Position numbers and translations under genes: made by a program
Assembly: GCF_014268815.2 (NCBI RefSeq)
Contig: NZ_JABWRE020000001.1
Span: forward strand, 3,229,001 to 3,293,000
Direction of reading: 5' to 3'
DNA from: Pseudomonas urmiensis
GTDB taxonomy: Bacteria > Pseudomonadota > Gammaproteobacteria > Pseudomonadales > Pseudomonadaceae
DNA: 64,000 bases
Shown: positions 1-9,368 of the stretch, in pieces
How positions within the stretch are numbered: the stretch's first letter is position 1
Layout of the letters: each line of letters begins with the position of its first letter
The notes under the pieces: model-generated
The model's input: the letters and a program-made list of their open reading frames with translations, nothing else
The model's database searches: none
Told to the model about the DNA's origin: nothing

Positions 1-30
1 ACGCCAACCGATCAGACCTACACGTTTCAT
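1..30 (-). CDS. asd: Aspartate-semialdehyde dehydrogenase, N-terminal fragment cut by the window edge
   Basis: Only ten codons are visible. They read MKRVGLIGWR, the start of the NADP-binding Rossmann fold of aspartate-semialdehyde dehydrogenase, the enzyme that reduces aspartyl phosphate for lysine, threonine and methionine synthesis. It follows leuB on the same strand after a 63-base gap, the arrangement usual in Pseudomonas. The rest of the gene lies outside the window. Confidence 0.8.
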   Translation of the reverse strand, partial: MKRVGLIGWR

Positions 31-93
31 CGCAACTACACCTTTGCTAAAAGTGGGCCACCACCGAGACAGAACGGTGGCGGGCCAGAGAGA

Positions 94-1176
94 TTACAGA
101 TTCCGCAGCGCTGCGACTACTGCGTCGCCCATTTCCTGCGTACCGACTTTGCTGCAACCAGCCGACCAGATGTCGCCAGTGCGCAGCCCTTGATCCAGCA
201 CCAGGCTGACCGCCTGCTCGATCGCCTCGGCAGCGGCGTGCTGGTTGAAGCTGTAACGCAGCATCATCGACACCGAGAGGATGGTCGCCAACGGGTTGGC
301 AATGCCCTGCCCGGCGATGTCCGGGGCCGAGCCGTGGCACGGCTCGTACATGCCCTTGTTATTGGCATCCAGCGACGCCGAAGGCAGCATGCCGATGGAG
401 CCGGTCAGCATGGAAGCTTCATCCGACAGAATGTCGCCGAACATGTTGTCGGTCACCACCACGTCGAACTGCTTGGGCGCGCGTACCAGCTGCATGGCGG
501 CGTTATCGACGTACATGTGGCTCAGCTCGACGCCCGGGTAGTCCTTGGCCACGTCTTCGACCACTTCCCGCCACAGCTGGCTGGACGCCAGTACGTTGGC
601 TTTGTCTACCGAGCACAGCTTGTTGCCACGCACGCGGGCCATGTCGAAACCGACGCGGGCAATCCGGCGGATCTCGCTTTCGCTGTACGGCAGGGTGTCG
701 TAGGCCTGGCGCTCGCCGTTCTCCAGCTCGCGCTGGCCACGTGGGGCACCAAAGTAGATGCCGCCAGTCAGCTCACGGACGATGAGGATGTCCAGGCCGG
801 CGACGATTTCTGGCTTGAGCGAGGAGGCATCGGCCAGTTGCGGATAGAGAATGGCCGGACGCAGGTTGGCGAACAGGCCCAGTTGCGCACGGATTTTCAG
901 CAGACCGCGCTCCGGGCGGATGTCGCGCTCGATCTTGTCCCACTTCGGCCCGCCAACGGCGCCGAGCAGTACAGCGTCAGCCTCGCGCGCACGCTCCAGG
1001 GTTTCATCAGCCAGCGGCACGCCATGTTTGTCGATGGCCGCGCCACCGATCACGTCGTGCTCCAGGGCGAAGCCAAGCTGGAACTTGTCATTGGCCAGCT
1101 CCAGCACCTTGACCGCTTCGGCCATGATTTCCGGACCAATGCCATCACCTGGGAGAATCAGAATCTGCTTGCTCAT
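94..1176 (-). CDS. leuB: 3-isopropylmalate dehydrogenase
   Basis: Cytoplasmic enzyme that oxidises and decarboxylates (2R,3S)-3-isopropylmalate with NAD+ to 2-oxoisocaproate, the third step of leucine synthesis. The 360 residues match the family's usual length. The N-terminus [13 protein letters not shown] is the typical beta-decarboxylating dehydrogenase start. The metal and substrate site is seen as [20 protein letters not shown] near residues 243-262, and the hinge [14 protein letters not shown] follows. It lies downstream of a methyltransferase gene and of leuC-leuD, all on the minus strand, and precedes asd. The ATG start at 1176 is preceded by an AGGAAAG Shine-Dalgarno sequence. Confidence 0.97.
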   Translation of the reverse strand: MSKQILILPGDGIGPEIMAEAVKVLELANDKFQLGFALEHDVIGGAAIDKHGVPLADETLERAREADAVLLGAVGGPKWDKIERDIRPERGLLKIRAQLGLFANLRPAILYPQLADASSLKPEIVAGLDILIVRELTGGIYFGAPRGQRELENGERQAYDTLPYSESEIRRIARVGFDMARVRGNKLCSVDKANVLASSQLWREVVEDVAKDYPGVELSHMYVDNAAMQLVRAPKQFDVVVTDNMFGDILSDEASMLTGSIGMLPSASLDANNKGMYEPCHGSAPDIAGQGIANPLATILSVSMMLRYSFNQHAAAEAIEQAVSLVLDQGLRTGDIWSAGCSKVGTQEMGDAVVAALRNL

Positions 1177-1229
1177 GCTTTCCTCTATCCATTCAAACGG
1201 CGCGCCGGTAGCGGCTTCGCCGGAAAATA

Positions 1230-1994
1230 CTAGCGCTCAGCCCACAACACCAGCACGTCGGTGCTGAACGAGCCATCGGCTTCGATCTGGTAATACTGCC
1301 GCACTTCCTCGCCCATCGCTTGCTGCAATTGGCGAATGGCCACGCGCAGCGCATCAGGGGTGCGCATGCGCTCGACCCAGGAGTTCCACTCAAGGCGCAG
1401 GCGCTGGCGGCTGTGGCTGCGCACATGCAAACCTGCCTCGCTGACCTGGCGCTGCCATTCGGCGGCCGAATAATCGCGCACGTGGCTGGTGTCACGCAGC
1501 ACTTCGACGCTCTGCAAGTAGGTATCGAGCAACGGGCTGCCCGGCGACATGACATCGACGAACGCCGCCACCCCACCCGGCTTGAGCACCCGGCGCACTT
1601 CGCGCAAGGCCAGGCCCAGGTCGCTCCAATGATGCGCAGAGTAGCGACTGAAGACGAAATCGAACGCGGCATCGGCAAACGGTAAGCGTTCCGCCGCACC
1701 GCGTTCGGTAGTGATATTGGCCAGGCCGCGTTGTGCCGCGGCGCTGGCGACCACGTCGAGCATCGAGTGCGACAGGTCATAGGCGACGACCTCGGCAACC
1801 AATGGCGCGACGTGGAAACTGACATGACCGGCACCACAGCCCAGGTCCAGCACCCGGGCGTCGGCATGGCCGGCGAGCTCGGCCTGCAGCAGGGCAAACT
1901 CGCTGCCTTGGGCGTGCACGGCGCTGCTCAGGTAGGCACTGGCCTGCTCGCCGAACTGGCGCTGGACGACGTCGGTGTGTTGGCTACTGGTCAT
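1230..1994 (-). CDS. Class I SAM-dependent methyltransferase
   Basis: Protein of 254 residues with a Rossmann-type methyltransferase fold. Motif I is [13 protein letters not shown] near residues 48-60, followed by the acidic residue of motif II (AYDLS) and a post-I stretch [16 protein letters not shown], as in UbiE/Methyltransf_11 proteins. The substrate cannot be read from sequence. It sits between leuD and leuB on the same strand, separated from leuB by 53 bases and from leuD by a REP pair, an arrangement seen in other pseudomonads. It may be co-transcribed with the leu genes without taking part in leucine synthesis. Confidence 0.9.
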   Translation of the reverse strand: MTSSQHTDVVQRQFGEQASAYLSSAVHAQGSEFALLQAELAGHADARVLDLGCGAGHVSFHVAPLVAEVVAYDLSHSMLDVVASAAAQRGLANITTERGAAERLPFADAAFDFVFSRYSAHHWSDLGLALREVRRVLKPGGVAAFVDVMSPGSPLLDTYLQSVEVLRDTSHVRDYSAAEWQRQVSEAGLHVRSHSRQRLRLEWNSWVERMRTPDALRVAIRQLQQAMGEEVRQYYQIEADGSFSTDVLVLWAER

Positions 1995-2025
1995 GGATCG
2001 GTCCTTATCTGGTTTTGCCTGTGCC

Positions 2026-2104
2026 GGCGCTATCGCGGGGCAAGCCCGCTCCTACACGATGAGCGCTGCCCCTGTAGGAGCGGACTTGCCCCGCGATGAG
2101 GCCG
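2026..2104. repeat. REP palindrome pair
   Basis: Two inverted copies of the Pseudomonas REP core (CGCGGGGCAAGCCCGCTCC and its complement) lie back to back between leuD and the methyltransferase gene. REP pairs of this kind can fold into long hairpins and are usual between convergent or operon genes in this genus. Confidence 0.9.
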
Positions 2105-2123
2105 GTACAGTCACTTACACACT

Positions 2124-2768
2124 TCAGGCATCGCGGAACAACCACGGCTGGCTCTGGCGATGCTTGCCCTCGAACGCCGTGATCGCATCGGCGTCCTGCA
2201 AGGTCAGGCCAATGTCGTCCAGGCCGTTGAGCAAGCAATGCTTGCGGAAGGCGTCGATCTCGAAATGCAGCACCTTGCCATCTGGACGAGTCACCGCCTG
2301 GGCTTGCAAGTCCACGGTCAACTGATAGCCAGGGTTGGCTTCAACCTGCTTGAACAGTTCATCGACTTCCTCATCGCTGAGGATGATCGGCAGCAAGCCG
2401 TTCTTGAAGCTGTTGTTGAAGAAGATGTCGGCAAAACTTGGCGCGATCACGCTACGGAAACCGTACTCGTCCAACGCCCAAGGCGCGTGCTCACGGCTGG
2501 AGCCACAACCGAAGTTCTCGCGGGCGAGCAGCACGCTGGCGCCCTGGTAACGCTCGTGGTTGAGCACGAACTCTTTGTTCAGCGGGCGCTTGCTGTTGTC
2601 TTGGTAAGGCTGCCCCACATCCAGGTAGCGCCACTCGTCGAACAGGTTCGGGCCGAAGCCGGTGCGCTTGATCGACTTGAGAAACTGCTTGGGAATGATC
2701 TGGTCGGTATCGACGTTGGCGCGATCCAACGGTGCGACCAAGCCGGTGTGCTGGGTAAAGGCTTTCAT
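2124..2768 (-). CDS. leuD: 3-isopropylmalate dehydratase small subunit
   Basis: Small subunit of isopropylmalate isomerase, which interconverts 2- and 3-isopropylmalate as a LeuC-LeuD heterodimer. It has 214 residues, the usual length for the proteobacterial form. The aconitase swivel-domain features are visible: [12 protein letters not shown] near residue 22, the substrate loop [13 protein letters not shown] near residues 88-100, and [17 protein letters not shown]. Its ATG overlaps the leuC stop codon as ATGA, so the two subunits are translationally coupled, as expected for an equimolar complex. Confidence 0.97.
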   Translation of the reverse strand: MKAFTQHTGLVAPLDRANVDTDQIIPKQFLKSIKRTGFGPNLFDEWRYLDVGQPYQDNSKRPLNKEFVLNHERYQGASVLLARENFGCGSSREHAPWALDEYGFRSVIAPSFADIFFNNSFKNGLLPIILSDEEVDELFKQVEANPGYQLTVDLQAQAVTRPDGKVLHFEIDAFRKHCLLNGLDDIGLTLQDADAITAFEGKHRQSQPWLFRDA

Positions 2769-4198
2769 GCTGCGCTCCCTTGGATCAACTCGCGGACATC
2801 GATGAAGTGACCGGTCACTGCGGCGGCGGCGGCCATCGCCGGGCTCACCAGGTGGGTACGACCACCGGCGCCTTGGCGGCCTTCGAAGTTACGGTTGGAG
2901 GTCGAGGCGCAGTGCTCGCCGCTTTCCAGGCGATCCGGGTTCATCGCCAGGCACATCGAGCAGCCGGGTTCACGCCATTCAAAACCGGCTTCGATGAAGA
3001 TCTTGTCCAGCCCTTCACGTTCGGCTTGCGCCTTGACCAGGCCTGAACCCGGTACCACCAACGCCTGCTTGACGTTGGCAGCGACCTTGCGGCCTTTAGC
3101 GATGTCGGCAGCGGCGCGCAAGTCTTCGATCCGCGAGTTGGTGCACGAACCGATGAACACCCGATCCAGACGGATATCGGTGATCGCTTGATTGGCGCTC
3201 AAGCCCATGTATTTGAGCGCACGTTCGATCGAACTACGCTTGATCAAGTCTGGCTCGGCAGCAGGGTCCGGCACGCGCTGATCGACCGCCAGCACCATCT
3301 CTGGAGAAGTGCCCCAGCTGACCTGCGGCTTGATTTGCGCAGCGTCCAGCTCGACCACGGTGTCGAACACCGCATCTGCGTCGGAGACCAGGCCCTTCCA
3401 GGCGGCCACTGCCTGGCTCCACTGAGCAGGCGTCGGCGCGTAGGGACGCCCTTCAACGTAATCGATAGTGGTGTCATCCACTGCCACCAAGCCAACCCGG
3501 GCACCGGCCTCGATGGACATGTTGCAGATGGTCATACGGCCTTCCATCGACAGATCGCGGATGGCGCTCCCGGCGAACTCCATGGCGTGGCCGTTGCCAC
3601 CGGCGGTGCCGATCTTGCCGATCACGGCGAGGACGATGTCCTTGGCGGTGACGCCCTCAGGCAATTTGCCTTCGACGCGCACCAGCATGTTTTTCATTTT
3701 CTTGGCCACCAGGCACTGGGTCGCGAGCACATGCTCGACCTCGGAGGTGCCGATGCCGTGGGCCAATGCGCCAAAGGCGCCGTGGGTCGAGGTGTGCGAG
3801 TCGCCGCACACCACGGTCATGCCTGGCAAGGTCGCGCCCTGCTCTGGGCTGATGACGTGAACGATGCCTTGGCGCTCGTCGTTCATCTTGAATTCGACGA
3901 TGCCGTATTCGTCACAGTTCTCGTCGAGGGTCTGCACCTGCAGGCGCGACACCTGGTCGGCGATGGCCTCGATGCCGCCCTTGCGCTCAGGGGTGGTTGG
4001 CACGTTGTGGTCAGGCGTGGCGATGTTGGCGTCGATGCGCCATGGCTGGCGGTTAGCCAGGCGCAGACCTTCGAAGGCCTGAGGCGAAGTCACTTCGTGA
4101 ATGATGTGGCGATCGATGTAGATCAAGGACGAGCCGTCGTCGCGTCGCTTGACTTCATGCGCATCCCAGAGTTTGTCGTAGAGCGTTTTGCCGGCCAT
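2765..4198 (-). CDS. leuC: 3-isopropylmalate dehydratase large subunit
   Basis: Large, 4Fe-4S containing subunit of isopropylmalate isomerase. From the start [16 protein letters not shown] the protein has 477 residues; an in-frame ATG 15 bases upstream is less likely because family members begin at MAGKTL. The cluster cysteines are visible in [11 protein letters not shown] and in [31 protein letters not shown] is the substrate-binding region. It is the first gene of a leuC-leuD unit and is divergent from a LysR regulator across a 130-base gap. Confidence 0.97.
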   Translation of the reverse strand: MAGKTLYDKLWDAHEVKRRDDGSSLIYIDRHIIHEVTSPQAFEGLRLANRQPWRIDANIATPDHNVPTTPERKGGIEAIADQVSRLQVQTLDENCDEYGIVEFKMNDERQGIVHVISPEQGATLPGMTVVCGDSHTSTHGAFGALAHGIGTSEVEHVLATQCLVAKKMKNMLVRVEGKLPEGVTAKDIVLAVIGKIGTAGGNGHAMEFAGSAIRDLSMEGRMTICNMSIEAGARVGLVAVDDTTIDYVEGRPYAPTPAQWSQAVAAWKGLVSDADAVFDTVVELDAAQIKPQVSWGTSPEMVLAVDQRVPDPAAEPDLIKRSSIERALKYMGLSANQAITDIRLDRVFIGSCTNSRIEDLRAAADIAKGRKVAANVKQALVVPGSGLVKAQAEREGLDKIFIEAGFEWREPGCSMCLAMNPDRLESGEHCASTSNRNFEGRQGAGGRTHLVSPAMAAAAAVTGHFIDVRELIQGSAA

Positions 4199-4328
4199 CA
4201 GACTGTTCCTCATCAGCGTCTTTCTATGCCAATAACCCCTTGGCTTGTACGGTCGATGCTATGGGGTTAGATTGAATAACTCAAATTCATAATTTTTATG
4301 CTTTGGATAACCTGAAGGAATACAAACG
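4199..4328. promoter_or_regulatory. leuC / LysR divergent control region
   Basis: This AT-rich 130-base gap separates leuC from a divergently transcribed LysR gene. LysR-type regulators commonly bind such shared regions, so it probably carries both promoters and the operator. I do not see a convincing consensus site and give none. Confidence 0.55.
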
Positions 4329-5207
4329 GTGGACCTGGCCAACCTGAGCGCATTTATCGCCATCGCCGAGACCGGCAGTTTCTCCGGGGCCGGCGAACGC
4401 CTGCATTTGACTCAGCCGGCAATCAGCAAACGCATCGCTGGCCTTGAGCAGCAACTGGACGTCCGCCTGTTCGACCGCTTGGGCCGGGAGGTGACCTTGA
4501 CCGAAGCCGGCCGGGCATTGCTGCCGCGGGCTTATCAAATCCTCAACGTATTGGATGATACCCGACGGGCGCTTACCAATTTGACCGGGGAAGTGAGCGG
4601 TAGGCTGACCCTGGCGACAAGCCACCATATTGGTTTACACCGCCTTCCCCCACTACTACGGGCATTCACTCGCGAGCACCCAAAAGTCGCGTTAGATATT
4701 CAGTTTCTTGATTCAGAAGCGGCCTACGACGAAATTCTCCATGGCCGGGCGGAAATCGCCGTCATCACCCTGGCACCCGAGCCGCACCACCTGGTTCGGG
4801 CGGTATCGGTGTGGGACGATCCACTGGACTTCGTCGCCTCCCCCGAGCATCCGTTGACCAGCAACGGCGCAGTCAGCCTGGCCGACGTCGCCAGCCATCC
4901 GGCCGTGTTCCCGGGCGGCAACACCTTTACCCGGCACATTGTTCAACGCCTGTTCGAAAGCCAGGGCCTGACGCCGAACATCGCCATGAGCACCAACTAC
5001 CTGGAAACCATCAAGATGATGGTGTCGATTGGCCTGGCCTGGAGCGTGCTACCGCGCACCATGCTCGATGAACAAGTTGCACCCATCGCTTTACCCGGCG
5101 TAAAGCTGTCGCGACAGCTAGGCTACATTCTGCACACCGAGCGAACGCTGTCGAACGCAGCCAGGGCGTTCATGGCCCTGCTCGACAGCCACGCAGGGCC
5201 CGCCTGA
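4329..5207 (+). CDS. LysR-family transcriptional regulator (probable leu-linked)
   Basis: The 292 residues begin with a GTG codon preceded by GAAGGAA. The N-terminal winged helix-turn-helix is typical (DLANLSAFIAIAETGSFSGAGERLHLTQPAISKRIAGLEQQLDVRLFDR split over residues 2-50), followed by a LysR substrate domain of two alpha/beta lobes. It is divergent from leuC, and LysR genes usually regulate the adjacent divergent operon, so control of isopropylmalate isomerase is a fair inference. The effector is unknown. Confidence 0.9.
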   Translation: MDLANLSAFIAIAETGSFSGAGERLHLTQPAISKRIAGLEQQLDVRLFDRLGREVTLTEAGRALLPRAYQILNVLDDTRRALTNLTGEVSGRLTLATSHHIGLHRLPPLLRAFTREHPKVALDIQFLDSEAAYDEILHGRAEIAVITLAPEPHHLVRAVSVWDDPLDFVASPEHPLTSNGAVSLADVASHPAVFPGGNTFTRHIVQRLFESQGLTPNIAMSTNYLETIKMMVSIGLAWSVLPRTMLDEQVAPIALPGVKLSRQLGYILHTERTLSNAARAFMALLDSHAGPA

Positions 5208-5268
5208 CCGGTCGTCAGCACGGCATTTCACTCTCAGGGACGCGTCATTCGCCAAAGGTCTGGTATCG

Positions 5269-8200
5269 ATGCCCAAATCAGTTAATCGCTTTGCGCGCCT
5301 GCCGCGCATCCCTGCGGCCGACCCGCAGGCGTCGGAACAGGCTTGGCAGAATGCCCCACAACTATTGGCCGCCCTCAATGGTGCACGCCTGGGCGCCTGG
5401 CTGTGGGACATCGAGAGCGGTCGGGTCAGCTGGTCGCGCGGCACCCAGGCATTATTTGGCTTCGACCCGCTGCGGCCGCTGCCCAGCGACATCGACTACC
5501 TCGACCTGCTGCCTGAAGAGGACCGCGCGCGCACCCGCCAGGCCTTTCAGGCGGTGGTCAACGGCGAACCGATCGAACAGGCCATGCGCCATCGTATCCG
5601 CTGGCCAGATGGCAGCATGCACTGGCTGGAGATCAACGGCAGCCTGACCCAAGACCGCCATGGCCGGCGGCAGATGATCGGGGTGATCCGCGAGATCACC
5701 CGCCAGCGCGAACGCGAAACCGCCCTGATCAACTCGGAAAAACGCTTCGCCACCCTCTTCCACCTGAGTCCCAACGCGATTCTGCTGACCCGCCGTAACG
5801 ACGGCATGCTGTTCGAGGTCAACCAGCACTTTGAAGACATGTTCGGCTGGCCCGGTGCGCAGATCGTCGGCAAGACCAGCATCGAGCTCGGCCTGTGGGT
5901 CAATCCCGACCAGCGTCACCAGGTGCTGGAAGCCACCCGCAACACCAGCGGCCCGGTGACCATGGAAGTGCAATTTCGCGCCAGCAGCGGCAAGATCCAC
6001 GACGGCATCCTCTGCACCCAGGGCATTGAGCTTGAAGGCGTCACGTTCCTGCTCAGTACCTTCGTCGACACCAGTGAACGCAAACGCGCCGAACAGGCAC
6101 TCAAGGACAGCCAGGAGCGTCTGGACCTTGCCCTGGATTCCGCGCAACTGGGCACCTGGGACTGGCACATCCCCAGTGGCATGCTGTATGGCTCGGCCCG
6201 CGCCGCACAGCTGCATGGGCTCGACCCAGTACCCTTTCACGAGTCGTTCGAAGCCTTTTTCGAAGGCGTGCCGGAACAGGAGCGCAATGTCATGCGCCAG
6301 GCCTATCGCAGTTTGCGCGAAGGCCCGGCGGGCAATTATCAGATCACCTACCGGGTGGAGCTGGAAAACGGCGCCTCGCGCTACATCGAAAGCCGCGCCC
6401 GGCTCTACCGCGACGAACAAGGCAACCCGCTGCGCATGGCCGGCACCTTGCTCGACATCACCGACCAGGTCGAGCGCGAGCTGCGCCTGAGTGCGTCGGA
6501 AGAGAAGTTCGCCAGCCTGTTCCAGGTCAGCCCCGACCCGATCTGCGTAACCCGCCAGGATTCTGGCCAGTTCATCGAGATCAATCCGGCATTCACCCAG
6601 ACCTTCGGCTGGAACGCCGAGCAGGTGATTGGCCGTACCGCCGAGGAGATTGGCCTGTGGGCCGAATCGGCCGAACGCGCACACCGCATCGAGCGGGTAA
6701 TCCGCGAGCAGGACTTGAGCAATGTCGCGGTGGTGGTCAACCACCGCAGCGGCGCAGCCCTGACCTGCGTGATTTCCAGCCGCCTGATCACGGTCGACAA
6801 CCAACCCTGCAGCGTCACCTCACTGCGCGACATCACCCAGCAGCAACGCGCCGAAGCGGCGCTCAAGGCCAGCGAGGAGAAGTTCGCCAAGGCCTTCCAT
6901 TCCAGCCCCGACGCGATCACCATCACCGAGCGTGAGACCGGCCGTTACCTTGAGGTCAACGATGGCTTCTGCCGACTGACCGGCTACAGCGCTGCCGAGG
7001 TGGTCGGGCAGTCGGTGTATGAGATCGGCATCTGGGCCGATGACAAACAGCGCAGCGCCCTGCTCAACGAGCTCAAGGAGCGCGGCCGGGTGCATCACCG
7101 GGAGATGCTCGGGCGCAACAAGCGCGGCGATATTCTCACCGTCGAAGTGTCGGTAGAACCCATCAGCCTCAACGAGAGCGATTGCCTGCTGCTGACCGCG
7201 CGCGACGTCAGCCAACTGAAGAACGCCCAGGCGCAGATCCGCCACCTGGCCTATCACGACCCGCTGACCAACCTGCCCAACCGCGCCTTGCTGATGGATC
7301 GCCTCAGCCAGCAGATCGCCCTGCTCAAGCGCCACAACCTGCGCGGCGCGCTGCTGTTCCTCGATCTCGACCATTTCAAGCACATCAACGACTCGCTCGG
7401 CCATCCAGTCGGCGACACGGTGCTGAAGATCATCACTGCGCGCCTGGAAGCCAGCGTGCGCCTTGAGGATACCGTGGCGCGCCTGGGGGGCGATGAGTTC
7501 GTGGTGCTATTGACCGGCCTTGAAGGCAGCCGCGAGGCGGTGGAAACCCAAGTCCGCGAGCTGGCCGACACCCTGCGCGAGCTGCTCGCCGAGCCGATGT
7601 CGCTGGATGGCCAGCGCCTGCAAGTGACCCCAAGTATTGGTGTGGCATTGATCCCCGACCATGGCGCCACCCCCGCCGACCTGCTCAAGCGCGCCGATAT
7701 CGCCCTGTACCGGGCCAAGGACTCCGGGCGCAACACCACCCAGCTGTTCCACACCACCATGCAGAAGGCCGCCAGCGAGCGCCTGCGCATGGAGAACGAC
7801 CTGCGCCTGGCCTTGGCCCGGGGTGAACTGGCGCTGCACTTCCAGCCCCAGGTGGATGCCCGCGATAACCGCATCGTTGGCGCCGAAGTGCTGCTGCGCT
7901 GGCACCATCCGCAATTGGGCCAGCAGCCACCGGCCCAGTTCATTCAGGTACTCGAAGAAAGTGGCTTGATCCTTGAAGTTGGCAGCTGGATCCTCGACGA
8001 AGCCTGCGATGCCTGCGCCCATATGCTGCAGGACGGCCTGATCGATGCCGACGATTTCAGCCTGTGCGTGAACATCAGCCCTCGGCAGTTCCGCCAGAAC
8101 GATTTCGTCGAGCGAGTGCTGCGCAGCCTCGACGACTACCGCCTGCCACGGCACATGCTCAAGCTGGAGATCACCGAAGGCATCGTCATCCAGAACCTGG

Positions 8201-8565
8201 AGGACACCATTGCCAAGATGCGCGAGCTCAAGCGCTATGGCGTAAGTTTTGCCATGGATGATTTTGGCACCGGTTACTCATCGCTGACCTACCTCAAACG
8301 GCTGCCGGTGGATGCGCTGAAGATCGACCAGACCTTTGTCCGCGACGCGCCGATCGACCCCAATGATGCCGAGATCGTCCGCGCCATCGTGGCCATGGCC
8401 CGCAGTCTTGAGCTCGCGGTGATTGCCGAGGGTGTGGAATTGACCGAGCAGCTAGAGTTTCTTGAGCGGCTGGGCTGTCACCTGTACCAGGGGTACCTGC
8501 ACAGCCGGCCACTGCCGCTGCAGGAGTTCCGGCAGATGCTGCTGGAAGCGCCAGCTGACTACTGA
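5269..8565 (+). CDS. Five-PAS GGDEF-EAL cyclic-di-GMP signalling protein
   Basis: Large soluble protein of 1098 residues without an evident membrane segment. Five PAS domains can be traced by repeated motifs starting near residues 38, 160, 290, 415 and 545, three of them with the FATLFHLSP-type start. The GGDEF domain has an intact RLGGDEF signature near residue 741, and RLED five residues before it, the spacing of an inhibitory I-site. The EAL domain carries EVLLRW near residue 873 in place of EAL, plus CVNISPRQF, KLEITEG, DDFGTGYSSL and AEGVE, so phosphodiesterase residues are kept. It could make or break c-di-GMP; the direction cannot be told from sequence. The gene stands alone between LysR and a REP pair. 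Confidence 0.95.
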   Translation: MPKSVNRFARLPRIPAADPQASEQAWQNAPQLLAALNGARLGAWLWDIESGRVSWSRGTQALFGFDPLRPLPSDIDYLDLLPEEDRARTRQAFQAVVNGEPIEQAMRHRIRWPDGSMHWLEINGSLTQDRHGRRQMIGVIREITRQRERETALINSEKRFATLFHLSPNAILLTRRNDGMLFEVNQHFEDMFGWPGAQIVGKTSIELGLWVNPDQRHQVLEATRNTSGPVTMEVQFRASSGKIHDGILCTQGIELEGVTFLLSTFVDTSERKRAEQALKDSQERLDLALDSAQLGTWDWHIPSGMLYGSARAAQLHGLDPVPFHESFEAFFEGVPEQERNVMRQAYRSLREGPAGNYQITYRVELENGASRYIESRARLYRDEQGNPLRMAGTLLDITDQVERELRLSASEEKFASLFQVSPDPICVTRQDSGQFIEINPAFTQTFGWNAEQVIGRTAEEIGLWAESAERAHRIERVIREQDLSNVAVVVNHRSGAALTCVISSRLITVDNQPCSVTSLRDITQQQRAEAALKASEEKFAKAFHSSPDAITITERETGRYLEVNDGFCRLTGYSAAEVVGQSVYEIGIWADDKQRSALLNELKERGRVHHREMLGRNKRGDILTVEVSVEPISLNESDCLLLTARDVSQLKNAQAQIRHLAYHDPLTNLPNRALLMDRLSQQIALLKRHNLRGALLFLDLDHFKHINDSLGHPVGDTVLKIITARLEASVRLEDTVARLGGDEFVVLLTGLEGSREAVETQVRELADTLRELLAEPMSLDGQRLQVTPSIGVALIPDHGATPADLLKRADIALYRAKDSGRNTTQLFHTTMQKAASERLRMENDLRLALARGELALHFQPQVDARDNRIVGAEVLLRWHHPQLGQQPPAQFIQVLEESGLILEVGSWILDEACDACAHMLQDGLIDADDFSLCVNISPRQFRQNDFVERVLRSLDDYRLPRHMLKLEITEGIVIQNLEDTIAKMRELKRYGVSFAMDDFGTGYSSLTYLKRLPVDALKIDQTFVRDAPIDPNDAEIVRAIVAMARSLELAVIAEGVELTEQLEFLERLGCHLYQGYLHSRPLPLQEFRQMLLEAPADY

Positions 8566-8573
8566 AAGAAATG

Positions 8574-8665
8574 CGTGGGAGCGGGCTTGCCACGCGATTA
8601 TCGTTCGCGAGGCCGGCTTCGCCACTTGTGCCTTGGCAAATCGCGGGGCAAGTCCGCTCCCACGC
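8574..8665. repeat. REP palindrome pair
   Basis: Inverted REP cores (GTGGGAGCGGGCTTGCCACGC and GCGGGGCAAGTCCGCTCCCAC) flank a short spacer immediately after the GGDEF-EAL gene. It may help terminate or stabilise that transcript. Confidence 0.88.
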
Positions 8666-8697
8666 TATGTACATCCATAACATGTACATCCATGACA

Positions 8698-8727
8698 CGT
8701 AAAAAGGGCACCCGAAGGTGCCCTTTC
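8698..8727 (-). terminator. Intrinsic terminator of ibpA
   Basis: Read on the minus strand, a perfect 10-bp stem AAAGGGCACC / GGTGCCCTTT with a four-base loop is followed by a T run. It lies 17 bases after the ibpA stop codon. Confidence 0.85.
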
Positions 8728-8743
8728 GTACATCCCGACAAGC

Positions 8744-9190
8744 TTAGTTCAGCGCAGGTTTGTCGCTGTTGATCGGGATGCGTTTGGCCTTGGCCTCTTC
8801 CGGGACGACGCGCAGCAGATCGACGCTGAGCAGACCGTTGGCCAGACCTGCCGACTTCACTTCGATGTGATCGGCCAGGCGGAACGACAACTTGAAGGCC
8901 CGCTGGGCAATGCCCTGATGCAGATAGGTCACTGCGCCTGCGTTGCCTGCGTCGCGCTTGCCTCCGCTTACGGTCAGCACGCCTTTTTCAACCTGCAGGT
9001 CGAGGTCGTCTTCCTGGAAGCCAGCTGCGGCAACCACGATGCGATAGTGGTCATCGCCATGTTTTTCCACGTTGTAGGGTGGGTAGCTGCTACCCGCCTC
9101 GTTACGCGCCGCGGATTCGAACAGGTCATTGAAACGGTCGAAGCCAACGGAATGGCGGAACAGTGGTGCAAGAGAGAAAGCGGTAGTCAT
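8744..9190 (-). CDS. ibpA: Small heat-shock protein, Hsp20/IbpA family
   Basis: Holdase chaperone that binds unfolding proteins in the cytoplasm. It has 148 residues from the second ATG (MTTAFSLAPLFRHSVGFDRF). The alpha-crystallin domain spans about residues 38-125, with YPPYNVEKHGDDHYRIVVAA at its start and the GLANGLLSVDLLRVVPEE strand near the end; the C-terminal IPI motif (KRIPINSD) that docks subunits is present. The first ATG at 9196 is only 3 bases from AGGAG, while the second has normal spacing of about 9, so 9190 is preferred. A sigma-32-like promoter and a ROSE-like leader precede it. Confidence 0.95.
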   Translation of the reverse strand: MTTAFSLAPLFRHSVGFDRFNDLFESAARNEAGSSYPPYNVEKHGDDHYRIVVAAAGFQEDDLDLQVEKGVLTVSGGKRDAGNAGAVTYLHQGIAQRAFKLSFRLADHIEVKSAGLANGLLSVDLLRVVPEEAKAKRIPINSDKPALN

Positions 9191-9250
9191 GGTCATAAAC
9201 TCCTGAGATTCAGCAAGTAAGTCATTACGCGACCCGACTTCGGCATCGCG
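9191..9250 (-). promoter_or_regulatory. ROSE-like RNA thermometer in the ibpA leader
   Basis: On the minus strand the leader contains CTTGCT, seven bases, then the AGGAG Shine-Dalgarno sequence. TTGCT can pair with AGGAG with a G opposite G, which is the hallmark UYGCU/anti-SD pairing of ROSE elements in Hsp20 leaders. Upstream sequence can form a further stem. Melting at heat-shock temperature would free the ribosome binding site. The pairing is seen in sequence; the function is inferred from the family. Confidence 0.7.
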
Positions 9251-9258
9251 TACTCAAG

Positions 9259-9286
9259 AGATAAGGGCCAGGGAAAAGGTTTCAAG
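9259..9286 (-). promoter_or_regulatory. Sigma-32-type heat-shock promoter of ibpA
   Basis: On the minus strand CTTGAAA (9280-9286) exactly matches the -35 box of RpoH promoters and is followed, 12 bases on, by CCCTTATCT (9259-9267), close to the -10 consensus CCCCATNT. Its position upstream of a small heat-shock gene fits. Confidence 0.65.
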
Positions 9287-9316
9287 TGCAGACTGCAAAA
9301 TTTTTTCTAGCTCTTT

Positions 9317-9343
9317 GTGGCAGCGGGCTTGCCCCGCGATAAC
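9317..9343. repeat. Single REP element
   Basis: One copy of the REP core (GCGGGCTTGCCCCGCGATAA) lies between the ibpA promoter and the end of dusC. Confidence 0.8.
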
Positions 9344-9368
9344 ACCCGCACTCACACAACAGGTTCAA

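Noticed and set aside
5452..6804. Long antisense frame opposite the GGDEF-EAL gene
   Set aside because: High-GC third positions create long shadow frames; the plus-strand protein has complete domains and motifs.
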